Source: Strobilurus pachycystidiatus (lineage: Eukaryota; Basidiomycota; Agaricomycetes; Agaricales; Physalacriaceae). From it: a stretch of DNA of 64,000 nucleotides. The stretch covers positions 930,001 to 994,000 of the forward strand of contig JAHLMK010000016.1 in NCBI GenBank assembly GCA_019915135.1, read 5' to 3'. Of this stretch, positions 40,301 to 49,783 are shown piece by piece. A model generated the notes under the pieces. That model did not search any database. It was not told the DNA's origin and worked only from the letters and a program-made list of their open reading frames with translations. How positions within the stretch are numbered: the stretch's first letter is position 1; each line of letters opens with the position of its first letter. Made by a program: the position numbers and the translations under genes.

Positions 40301-41977
40301 TGATGTGCAAGTTCGGAATAGACCTCTGAAAAGAAGCTATCGTCTAACCACACTATCAATCCTTATCACAACTAGTACTCCTTGTAAGGGAGCTGGGGTG
40401 CACAAAGGTTCAAGAGAACAAGGTGCTTTTGGGTAATGGAGAAATAGAGATGTATTCCGAATCGCTGTAGTTAAACTACGAGTTGTTTTTGGGGGTGTAG
40501 GGATTCTGATCGAAATGACACAAGAAAACCTTGAAGTCGTAGGCCGAACCTCTTGACGTATGAAGACCTTAAACAGCGCGAGGCAATGTAGCTTCTACCT
40601 ATCAAGTGCTCTGGTGTACAAGGACTTTGTCTTGGAATCGTCAGGCCGCTACCGCAGGTTTTACGCCACTGGACTGCTAACGATAAGGACTCCTTCTTGC
40701 ACTTAAACCAAACTTCTAGTGTCTTGCACCGGGACCAAAGGTTCCGAAAGGTGTCTCAGACGTTGACAACACTCGTTCAAACTCAACTTATTCCTCAAAG
40801 GAAAGTACTTCACGAAATAGCGTGAATGCAGGGCAGAACCACTTGCAAACCGGCCTTCTTGCGAATACAAGGTTCTAACACCAAGTAGATTCGTTGGTAC
40901 TCGACTTGGTACGTCGGAATAAGGTTCTTTTGAGTCCTTCAAGGAGCTTGGCAACACCTGATGTCTTTAAATCTTGGAAAGGTCTTTGGGGTCTTTGGGG
41001 TATTTGGGTTCTTTGCAGAAATGAGTCGAAACTCGAGATAGATTCACTACAATGGCTGCGTCTGACTAGCGGCTACTGGGGGGGATCTAAGCTCCCGAAA
41101 TATGGGTCCTTTGGGCCCTTTTATACTACTGGTGGGTTCCTACTGAGTAAGCATCTATTCTAGGATCGGATACATCGGACATTCGAGTCATACAAATGCT
41201 GGGTTCTTATTGGCTATCCCTGGTCGAAACAACTGCGGACAGGCCGCTTGGTCCTTTAGCCATATACGCCACCTTGGCGGTATGGTATAATCCTTGGGCC
41301 CAGGAGATCGAGGTCCGATAAGGACTTCGATCCTTAGGTATCTTTATGATGCAAGGTCCTACGGACACCTGCTTTCTTGTGGATTGGTTGGATGGAGATC
41401 GTTAAGAACGTCCTTTCGAGCGCAGACACTACCGGGGAGTGCTTCCTTAAAGTGGTAATACACCCTGCCTTTGGGGTGGTCCTTGATCGTGGATCATGAT
41501 CGATCGGCATAGCGGAAGGCGTCGGTTCGGAGTCCTTGACAGCTCCGAAGATTGTTTCCCCAAAAGGGTTGTGACGTCCTTGAACTATTTCGGGACCTTC
41601 CAGGTCTTTGGGTTGAGGTGCGCCGGTCTTGGGTCGCTCTAACTGAACCGCTTGGAGACCTTGGACCCTCCTTGGGTGTGAATGGTTATAGCACATCGTC
41701 TGTAGTACAAGGTACACGCAAAGGTACGGGATCTTGAAAGGGATCCAACGCGCGGATAAGGATATTCGGATGAAGGTGATCGAAGGTTTCGATCGCGCCT
41801 GTCCTAAAGGACTTGTTAAGGCGCCTGGACCTTGTCCTGGAGGCTTGCCCGCGTCAAGGCAGTAACTCCTGCGTGCTCTATCCTAAGTACTTGACTGGAG
41901 GTTTCCTAAGGTCTTTGGGCTGTTCAGGAATTGCAAAATTCCCCGTTTCTAGTACTGGAATAGTACCCTGCGTATCA
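40301..41977 (-). repeat. 5' LTR of element 2
   Basis: A 1,677-bp direct repeat of 30665-32341, followed by the target duplication GCGC at 41978-41981. Confidence 0.95.
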
Positions 41978-42283
41978 GCGCGTACGTTCTGAGGATTAGG
42001 TTGTTTGGTAAAATTCCACTTGCGATCGCGTCAGTATAGTGCCGCGGAGCCTAACGATCGTATGTTGATATCATTTAGCAAAGAAAATCATTATTGGAAC
42101 TCTTGGGCCATAATCCGCGTGTCAGCGGGAGTCACCGTTCTAAGGTCAGACCTGATTGAGATCTTGTGTATAGCTCACAGGATTGACGATTTTGCCGTCA
42201 ATACCCTGGGTTTTCTCCGAATGGGCGCAAGTCAAGGGTTCCTCCGTCGGTACCAGAAATTACAAGCAATGGTACCCTACTGA
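41978..42283 (+). pseudogene. 3' fragment of the pair 4 plus-strand gene after element 2
   Basis: Directly after the LTR the plus strand keeps a tryptophan motif (HYWNSWAII) that matches EYWNSWVI in exon 2 of the 8150 gene, preceded by an acceptor-like tttag. Compared with that gene about 17 bases are missing just before the motif, and no exon 3 or cysteine cluster follows. It is the broken remainder of the gene whose start lies at 30514. Confidence 0.5.
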
Positions 42284-42300
42284 CCTGTTCCCCGTTTCAG

Positions 42301-42411
42301 CTATCAAACATGCGCCGGCATATGCGCGTCCACAAACAGAGCAGTCAACCGGAAAGCTCTAGTGACGAAGGAAGCGAAATTCCATCCACTACCCTTCAGT
42401 CAGCCTCCTAA
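42301..42411 (+). pseudogene. Orphan last exon of a C2H2 zinc-finger protein
   Basis: After an acceptor (gtttcag ending 42300), 36 codons read LSNMRRHMRVHK and a Ser/Glu-rich tail to a stop at 42409. SNMRRHMRVH is the helix and His-His end of a C2H2 finger as found at the end of many basidiomycete C2H2 regulators. No upstream finger exon is present, so it is a fragment. Confidence 0.5.
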
Positions 42412-42522
42412 CAATCTTCCATGGGTTTTATCCAGCGCCGTCTGGTCCGGATAGAACTGAAACGCTACACCCCTCTGATTATTTATCGTAAATCCTCCCC
42501 ATCGACCACCGATCATTGTCCG

Positions 42523-42732
42523 ATGACCACCGCGCTGGAGCAGGCTATGCGACAGCAGATCGACTTTTTCAAGCAGTTCAACTTTCCTACGCCCGATCTG
42601 AAGGTTCCTGACCCCGATGGCTCGAGTTTCACGTCGAGTGATTATCTGGCTCTGTCGAGTAATCCAGAGATCCGGCGAATGTTCCTCGACCGACTCGCAC
42701 AACATGAGCTCATCCTAGGGTCGCGAGCAGCC
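42523..42732 (+). pseudogene. N-terminal fragment of a BioF/AONS-like PLP enzyme
   Basis: Seventy codons from the ATG at 42523 give an N-terminal helix and the motif SSDYLALSSNPEIRR with LILGSRAA. This resembles the N-terminus of alpha-oxoamine synthases such as 8-amino-7-oxononanoate synthase (SSNDYLSLS ... LGSGGSRLL). A donor follows (gtgagt, 42733), but the catalytic domain with the PLP lysine is absent. The next exon-like sequence belongs to a different protein (ECM4). Confidence 0.5.
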
Positions 42733-42807
42733 GTGAGTAGCAGGCACACCCAGTAGAGTAAATCCGTGTTTTCATTGAAGTCGCTGATCATTTGACACCT
42801 CTATCTC

Positions 42808-43069
42808 AAGGCCGATCCGGACTTCTCTAGATCTGGCCGGTATGCCCTTACTCGCGGCTCACCGCGTACGCTCCACTCATACTCCGTAGCTTCACGGTCC
42901 CTGTCCTCTGGGACAAGAAGCTGCACACCATCGTCAACAACGAAAGCTCGGAAATTATCAGGATATTCAACACTGCGTTCAACGATAGTCTTCCAGCTGA
43001 TAAAGCCGACTTGAACAACTATCCGGAAGAGTCGCGCTTTCAGACCGACGAGCTCAATGATTGGATTTA
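42808..43069 (+). pseudogene. Fragment of an ECM4-type glutathione transferase
   Basis: After an acceptor-like ctcaag, the frame gives KADPDFSRSGRY. After an inserted stretch it continues FTVPVLWDKKLHTIVNNESS, then EIIRIFNTAFN, then DELNDWI. This is the conserved centre of omega-class glutathionyl-hydroquinone reductases (ECM4/YqjG). N-terminal active-site Cys region and C-terminal domain are missing, and the fragment joins directly to UPF1 sequence. Confidence 0.65.
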
Positions 43070-44422
43070 AATTCGCGCGGCAACACCAGCGCATCGCACA
43101 TTGTCAACCACCACGTCCGCGCCAAGCATAAGGAGGTCATCCTGCACGCCGAGAGCCCGCTCGGGGAGACGACGCCCGAGTGCTACAACTGCGGCAGCAA
43201 GAACGTGTCCATGCTCGGCTTCATCCCGCCAAAAGCGACACCGTCGTCGTCCTCCTCTGCCGCCAGCCATACGCCGCCGTCAGCAAGGATATCTCGTGGA
43301 ACGTATCGCTCTGGGCACCCCTCATCGATGACCGCCCTTTCCCCTCCTGGCTGGTCACCTACCGAGACCGAGCAGCTTCGCTCGCGCCAAATCTCGTTTG
43401 CGCAGATCAACCGCCTCGAGGACCTGGAGAGAAAACGCCAATGCCACGCTCGAGGATCTCGAATAACCTGGCGTCGATGACGAGCCACAGCCCATTCTCC
43501 CGCGCTACGAGGACGCGTACCAGTTTGCGCAGATCAACCGCCTCGAGGACCTGGAGAGAAAACGCCAATGCCACGCTCGAGGATCTCGAATAACCTGGCG
43601 TCGATGACGAGCCACAGCCCATTCTCCCGCGCTACGAGGACGCGTACCAGTACCAGAATATTATCGGCCCCCCGTAAAGATTGAGGCCGACTACGACAAG
43701 AGCCTCAAAGAGAGTCAGACCCAGACTGACATCACTGTGCGCTGGGATCTCGGTCTGAATCAGAAGCGGATCGCTTGGTTCGGTCTTCCTAAATTGGAGA
43801 GCGGCGAAGTGCGCCTGGCGGTCGGCGATGAATTGAGGCTTCGTTACTCGGAAGACCTGCACAAGGCTTGGGAAGGCGTCGGCCATGTTATCAAAATTCC
43901 CAACAGTATGTCCATAGACATCTCTAAATTTTTTGCGTCTAACAGTCTCTTAGACGTCTCTGACGAGATTGGATTGGAGCCGAGGAGGACTGAGGGAGTT
44001 CCCTCTCAATGCACCCACAACTTCTCCGCCGACTTTATTTGGAAGTCGACTAGCTTCGACGGAATGCAACTCGCAATGAAGACATTTGCGGTAGATGAGA
44101 AGAGTGTCAGCGGATACATTGTACGTATTCAGCGCTCCTGTCGCCGCGATCTACTCACGTTCATTTTAGTACCACAAACTTCTCGGACACGAACTCGAAC
44201 CTCAAATCCTTCGCACTCAGACGCCCAAGCGATTCTCCGCCCCAGGCCTCCCAGAACGTTGGTGGCGGACTGACGTTCAACCAGAGCGACAGGCTGAGGA
44301 GCCGCAGCCGGAGTTTGAGCAGCCAGTTCGACATGGACTACAAGACCTAGGACGAGAACGGAGACTATGACGATGTCAAGAGCCAGTATGCGGGGACGCA
44401 AAGCGGGGTCACGGTCTTTTGA
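43070..44422 (+). pseudogene. UPF1: UPF1 fragment lacking the helicase domain
   Basis: It begins inside the Cys/His zinc domain (NSRGNTSASHIVNH, ESPLGETTPECYNCGSKNV). It then continues through the stalk and 1B regions ([73 protein letters not shown]) with at least two frame changes and an in-frame stop. Two introns remain (43913-43962 and about 44121-44169). After the RFSAPGLPE segment it jumps to what looks like the UPF1 C-terminus ([12 protein letters not shown] ... YDDVKSQYAGTQSG), so the ATPase/helicase core is deleted. UPF1 is the nonsense-mediated decay helicase. This copy cannot function, and retained introns rule out simple mRNA retroposition. Confidence 0.8.
43396..43649 (+). repeat. 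127-bp tandem duplication inside the UPF1 pseudogene
   Basis: The segment starting GTTTGCGCAGATCAACC at 43396 is repeated from 43523 with no visible change, ending GCGTACCAG in both. Near-perfect identity suggests a recent duplication. Confidence 0.8.
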
Positions 44423-45088
44423 TAGCTTTGATCATTCTAAGTCTTGCGGTATGCATGCTTGAACATCTGCCTGCTTGCTTGCTGGTGCAGGACGGAGAGA
44501 ACTGCCGGTCTTCTTGCACTCGACATCCGCGACTGCGTGTCATCTCCATGCCACCCCCAGATGCTCGGATATGACAAGATGTGATATACGCGTGTTGTCA
44601 TACAAATGCCTGTGGGCGTGGTGCCCGCCGAGGATTACTTGATAGAAACGGATTGCGTCTACCAGTGTCCGTAATAGTAGTATATAGGTATGGGTATGAA
44701 TCTGACCAAGCGAATGAAATGTCTATGTCTTATGCCATCTTGTTTTGATTTCACCTCCTCTGTAGGCTCCGCGAGCTCTCGTCGAAGTCGCAGTATCTCT
44801 TGCGACGTCGACGAGGACATCATTGATCTCCCTCAAATAAGCGGCACCGTTATCGCCATCAGCCTTATCAAAGACCTCGACATCCCTCATGAATCAGAGT
44901 CATGATACTTATTTATGTAAAGTGACTCATTTAATTTGCGCCACATAATTTATTGCTCGCCACATTTGTACATCCTTGAAGCAGTGCTTATCATTATCAT
45001 TATGTCATTATTTATGACCAGAGTTGTCGCTCAGACACTGCGTGTCGTCGGAAAACAAAACAAACAAAAGAATAAATATGCAATGAAG
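44423..45088. other. Region downstream of the UPF1 fragment, no gene recognised
   Basis: Contains probable former UPF1 3' flank and an unassigned Ser/Asp-rich open frame at 44690-44905 (SSRRSRSISCDVDEDIID) with no start context or homologue I know. No repeat or RNA was seen. Confidence 0.4.
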
Positions 45089-45640
45089 TTAGATGCTTGA
45101 ACCGCGGGAAGGACAGAATGGAAGTCGCGGGTCGTTGTCGTTGGAAGATGGTCGTTGAGGTGTCTCGCGGAAGTTGTTACATGGAGATGGCGCGTCCTTT
45201 GCCAACTCATGACTGCTCCGGACGGTCGAGTGGCCTCTGATGGTCTCCTCATGATTGTAGGTATCGGGCTCTGGATCATGCTTTCGCTGCCATGACATAA
45301 CTGATCGCTCGAGGGCTCTTGCGAGTGAAGCCTGCAAAAGCAAGGGCTTTGCGGACGTCCAAGGTCTCCGCTCAGTGCTTCTCATTGCGTAGAAGTGGAT
45401 CGCGAGTTGCATCCGCAGGTGCGCGGTTTGCAGGTTCAAGAAGCTGGGATGGATATGATAAATGGGAAAGAGAATTGACATGGTCCTGACCTCCGCGGGA
45501 TATCCTCGTCGAAGTAGCGTGTATCTTCAGGGTGACGCAGTACGAGATGGTAGGGAGGCTCGTATCGGTGAATATTCAACCAATCGACGCCTCTGAACCA
45601 GGGAGGTAGCGATATGAATATAGGATTCATCCCCTTTGTC
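45089..45640 (-). pseudogene. C-terminal remnant of an AGC-family protein kinase
   Basis: On the minus strand PPWFRGVDWLNIHRYEPPYH, then RHPEDTRYFDED, is the end of a kinase lobe and the start of an AGC C-tail (compare the W-x-I/L ... P-x-x-P ... DT-x-x-FD pattern of PKA-like kinases). After an intron (45490-45444), a different frame gives PADATRDPLLRNEK and, past a stop, DVRKALAFAGFTRKSPRA. The kinase domain is absent and the tail has a stop and a frame change, so this is debris. Confidence 0.5.
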
Positions 45641-46277
45641 GCGGGCCGCCAATGGGGTTTGGAGTTTGCGTACCAAGGCTGTCACAAACATGACAAGACG
45701 CAATTGTCGTCCTGAAACACACACAAAAATCAAGCGAGGCAATGAAGGAAGGTAGTAAAGTTTTCACGGGTATCAAAGAGAGATACATCTGCTGCGACAT
45801 AGTAAAACATGTTCGAATGTCCAGCGAAGGCGCACAGCGGTGAATGGGACTCCAACCTTCGAAATTGAGAGCATTCACAAGTTAAAGAGAAGTGTGGGAA
45901 TGCACGGAGAAACAAAGGAGAGAGCAACAAATGTAACGTGCCTTTCCGACGCCGACCGACAATATGTGTATACACCGCTGGTACATCACGTTTTCGTCGG
46001 ACTATACTCCATCGCTCTGCACCAATTTTCGCTGGAATGAAAATGTCATTAAGTATTATGTTCCTACCGGTCAGTATGATAGCAGACCTGTTTTGGCTGC
46101 CGTTGCCTATAATTCATCAGCGCCAATCTCAGGCTGGCATCCACCGACACCACCAGGCTGGCAGTGTCAGAAGAACTTGAATACTTTGCAAATTGTTGCA
46201 TTGCAAGATCTATTCTGAGAGATACGGCAGATATCAGAAGAAATGCCATATTGCTACTTTTGAAGGTCAATTCTACA
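45641..46277. other. Unassigned region before cassette copy 1
   Basis: A plus-strand open frame ending at 46218 (KYYVPTGQYDSRPVLAAVAYN, GWHPPTPPGWQC) looks protein-like, but no start, splice partner or family could be found. It is left uncalled. Nothing else was seen. Confidence 0.3.
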
Positions 46278-47357
46278 CTATGCTAGCCTTTTTGCGTATT
46301 CTACATCTCTTTCCGTCATGTCCAACAGTCTGAAGCGCAGTCCCGCTTCCTGTTTCGCTACAATCATTCTATCGTCACCCTGACTGTCAAAAAAAATGTA
46401 CGCAATGCGATCCCGACATATTCGCTTCTGAAATCTTATATCTTCTCCGACATAATTCTCAAAACGGAAGGCAACCACCTGCACATGGCTACGGTGACAA
46501 AGTACCTGCATGATATCGCTTGTGTCGCCATTTTTGACCCAGACAGCGACTGGCGATTCCCAAACATCGGAAGGCTATTGTTCAGGGTAAATCAGATAAA
46601 AGTAGAAGAAACAACAAGGACAATTACCTTTTCGCTGGATATAATCCGGTGAATTTTCCACCGCGCAAATGCCGTAACTCGACGCCGAGGGGATGGCGAG
46701 CAGAAAAACGCCCCATATCGAAAAAACAGCGGCCTAACCATGTCCACTATACAGTCTCCATCCTGAGGCGTCATAGGGACTATGGAGGACACAATGGAGG
46801 GACAGTGTTTGATCACAAGACACCGCGGTTCCCCATCCCATGAATGCGATAAGAAAACCCCGAAGTACGAGTTGGTTGGAACGGCGCGAAGCATAATTAG
46901 TTCCAAGGCATAGGGTTTAAAGATAATCCCTGTGATGTCAATGTCCGCGGTACTCTGGGTGGGGTGGTATTCGCAAGGCAGTGTGCAAGGCGAATCGTGG
47001 AATCTTTCCACAACCCATGCCTGGACTACTCCATTGAAGCGCGGTGACTACAACGATCAGTCCGATTTCTTGTTTTATTCATTGTTCATCGCTCACCCGA
47101 GTATCCATAGCGACACGAGAATATAACCAAGTCGGGAATTTCCTGCAAGACCGTTAATTTTTAAACAGCCTCTTCCATCAAACGGCTAACCGTTCTTTTT
47201 TGAAGACTTTGTACGGGTCGTGCCGAACCATTGCAAAGATGCCCAGCCCCATCTCCGTAGGTTGGGGATCTGAGACACTGTCCAGCACACTTTCTGCCAA
47301 CGAACCGAAGTGTACGAGACGGGGCTCTAACGAGACGTAGGAAAATGTGGCAGTCAT
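46278..47357 (-). CDS. Cassette gene C, copy 1 (unknown family)
   Basis: Four exons (47357-47191, 47142-47097, 47020-46628, 46574-46278) give about 300 residues. Exon 2 is exactly 46 nt, as in the other two copies (54053-54098 and 60474-60519). Landmarks shared with the copies are an N-terminal MTATFSY, a short F/LPxW motif in exon 2 (KFPTWLYS), CEY...DI in exon 3, then SYFGVFLSHSWDGEPRCLVIKHCP and a P-M-T-P acid motif, and a C-terminal ...LDMTERDVEYAK. No known domain is recognised. The protein is soluble-looking with no membrane segment. It lies directly downstream of the F-box-like gene B1 on the same strand (84 nt from its spliced stop), which suggests joint regulation. Confidence 0.6.
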
Positions 47358-47440
47358 GATGAATCGTTCAGGTGAATCTGAATCTTTTTCCATTATAAAC
47401 AGATGATTGCGTAATGTTTTATGGGAAATCAAATCGGACT

Positions 47441-48687
47441 CTAAAGTTCTCGGAAACAAATAATTTCTAGGGATTTTTGTCAGACACTAAATTTTGCCGA
47501 TGACTCGTTACATACCCGGTAAATGGTAACGGGCTGGGGAAACGTTCACCCTGATAATGCCTTTACTCGTCAAGACCTTCATATCCTTTTTGATGCTGTC
47601 CGCGACTGTATACGACCAGCTCTCCCCCTCAAAATCTGTCCTGTTTGGTTGCTCCGTACTATAGCAAATACAAACTTCAACAAGAGAGGGAAATGCTCCC
47701 GGATGTGTGAGGGCAGAGTCTAACACGCTCCAGTCGTCGGTGTCCGTTGAAAGATATTCGTTTGTCATCACGGTAAGGTATTTCAAGGTGATGCTTCCGC
47801 CATTGTCAAACAGCTCCACTAGACCATTCAAATGGTCCATCGAAAGCGACATAATGAGAGTTGTAAGATTTGGCATGTCGGTCAAAGTAACTGTGTCCCA
47901 GTCGTATTGCGTTTCTGTGATTCGTCAGCGCTGTAAATGAAAAAACTCAACACGTACCTTCATCCATATCGATTGCAAGGTGTACAATTGAACGACAAAA
48001 GGGCAAAATGTGCACCAATTCGCCCTCTTGGTCCATCCAAATTTTCAAGCAATGGGCGTCGGCGAGGGTTAACCCAAAATCAAGAATTCCGACATTGGCC
48101 CAATCCGAAAAGACACCACTTCCGGCCTCGATGTGAAGGAAGCGAACATCCCGTAACAAATCGACCCCGAGGTGTTGACCATCTCGATCAAACGTAGTTT
48201 CGGTCGCCGTAAATTTAGACCAGAGCTTTCCTGGGGGGAAAAGCACAGACACCATTTCGACACCGTAATGGACCTCCCGTAAATCCAGTTCCCGAAACCG
48301 ATTGGCGAGTCCGACAATATTTTCGAAGGCGGAGTTTTCTCGGCACACATTACGAAGAGAAAGGCATCGCAAGGGCAATTTACCCCGCAGCCATTTGGAG
48401 ATTGTCTTGAAATGGTCCTCCATCAGCGGCGGCTCCTCGTATCCGCGGAAAGTGAGAGTGAACGACTGGATGAGTGGACGGATGTCTGGATTTAGAGAGA
48501 AAACTTCATTCCAACCCTCTACGTCGTCCGCCGATGCAATTTCGGCTGATCGGAAAAGGAAGGGGAGCAGCAGTGTGCGAAATCCTTTACAAGTCAAGGA
48601 CCACTCTAACAAGGCATCACGATCTGACACCAAGTATTCCATGACCTCGCATGTTAATTCGACTGGAATCGATGACTGAGAGGACAT
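47441..48687 (-). CDS. Cassette gene B, copy 1: F-box-like protein
   Basis: Exons 48687-47958, 47890-47516 and 47466-47441 give about 376 residues; without the last intron the frame would stop at 47508. The N-terminus MSSQSSIPVELTCEVMEYLV, then LLEWSLTCKGFR and LPFLFRSAEI, is an F-box-like helical motif of the kind common in agaricomycetes. It is followed by leucine-rich, weakly repeated segments (LPLRCLSLRNV, FRELDLREV). F-box proteins recruit substrates to SCF (Skp1-Cullin) ubiquitin ligases; the C-terminal part would be the substrate side. The last-intron donor (GG|gtatgt) sits at the same place as in copy 3, supporting the spliced end. It is head to head with cassette gene A1 (48782), 94 nt apart. 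Confidence 0.68.
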
Positions 48688-48781
48688 TGTGGAAGGAGAT
48701 TTGAACGATCAATTACGAGACTTCTGCAGAATATTGTTTATTTGTCCTTATTTGATATCAGGTTTTGTTGATACCATCGAG

Positions 48782-49452
48782 ATGATGCCCAACGTTCGCA
48801 AAAGTCTGGAAAGCAAGCGCGACGAGATGAAAAAGCGTATGATGTCGCTACAGGATTCCGAACCAGTACGTCATCATTAGATTTCTATTCTCTATATTCA
48901 TTTCTGTAGAAATACGACAGTATCGAAGCCGTATGCTACGGTGTTTTGGCTATGACCGCAGTCCAAATCTTGGTACCTATGCAGACCGGATTGCCCCCGG
49001 AAGCAGCTTGTCTCAACGCCATCCGCCATTACGTCCATGGGTTTTGGTGTCATGCTGGAGCCATTCATCGCTTTAAGGCCGGGCGGGACACCTACATCAT
49101 TGCATTTTGTCGACATCAGTATTTGGGACGAAACTATGAAAGAGCTTACAGAAGAAACAGATATATTTCTTCGATGCTTTCCTCTTCAGAATCATGGTAT
49201 GGAAATCTAGTCATTTTCAAACTAGACGCCGAAGGAAAGGCTCAGCCGGAGACAGTCCCGTCCCAAAACCTGGATGCTGTAACGACACAGTCAGTTATCC
49301 GCGTTAATTTAAAGGACCATGTTGATTTTGTCAATAGATTCGCAGGCGCGTATATACAAGGAATTCGGGAATTTCTTCCTATCAGAACTTATTTAGCAGT
49401 TCAAGAAGGCTACGTACTATCACACTTAGTAGACCATCCGCCGACGTGTTAG
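48782..49452 (+). CDS. Cassette gene A, copy 1 (HYVHGFW family, unknown)
   Basis: Three exons (48782-48865, 48910-49289, 49338-49452) give about 192 residues. Exon 2 is 380 nt, exactly as in copies 2 and 3. Shared motifs: EAVCYG-LAM, P(M)...ACLNAIRHYVHGFW, Y-I-IAFCRHQYLG, YRRNRYIS, WYGNLVIFKLD. The N-terminus is a short helix of variable sequence. I do not recognise the family. Conserved Cys, His and Trp residues hint at a metal or ligand site, but this is a guess. The last intron (48 nt, no stop) is a multiple of three and its removal restores alignment to the copies. It diverges from F-box-like gene B1, so a bidirectional promoter of under 100 nt is likely. The start at 48782 is chosen to match the short N-termini of the copies. 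Confidence 0.6.
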
Positions 49453-49645
49453 TTTTTTCAAAACTTTGCACAAAATACGAAGGGCCTCGAGACTATTCAG
49501 CACCACTGTGCGTGTACTCATAGATCTAGAATAACGGTTCCAAGTGCTCAAAAACATTTCGCTCGGCGACAGTCCAGCAATTCACCGTCGGTGAATGTAA
49601 TTAGGAACATTATCACTTGACATTATGTCACGGTTGCACTTTGAT

Positions 49646-49696
49646 GCCCGTCAGTGCCCGTCATTCGCTCCTAATTCGGCCCGTCAGTGCCCATCA
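49646..49696 (+). repeat. Short GCCCGTCAGTGCCC repeats, left copy
   Basis: GCCCGTCAGTGCCC occurs twice (49646 and 49679) just upstream of the JmjC gene. Inverted copies of the same motif are at 57405-57438. They may be ends of a non-autonomous element or simply a dispersed repeat. Confidence 0.45.
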
Positions 49697-49783
49697 CTCT
49701 TCTGCATTCACCACTCGTTTATCTTCATTCACCAGTCGTTTACCAGCGGGATAACGACTTTGCCTGTGTCCAAGTGCGTCCAC

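Larger units (their letters stand above)
30665..41977 (-). mobile_element. Element 2: full-length Ty3/gypsy-type LTR retrotransposon
   Basis: The element is 11,313 bp with 1,677-bp LTRs that differ, as far as I can see, at one base (31366 versus 41002), flanked by the 4-bp duplication GCGC (30661-30664 and 41978-41981). Its gag, protease and pol frames are open and nearly identical to element 1. It lacks the cargo gene of element 1 and instead has a longer antisense gene at 32540. It belongs to the same family but a slightly different subfamily (LTR length and substitutions differ). It is inserted in the 5' part of a plus-strand zinc-family gene. Confidence 0.93.

Noticed and set aside
47908..47956. 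Short spacing and repeated exon sizes in the cassettes as possible assembly duplication
   Set aside because: The three copies are strongly diverged at the nucleotide level, so they are not assembly artefacts.
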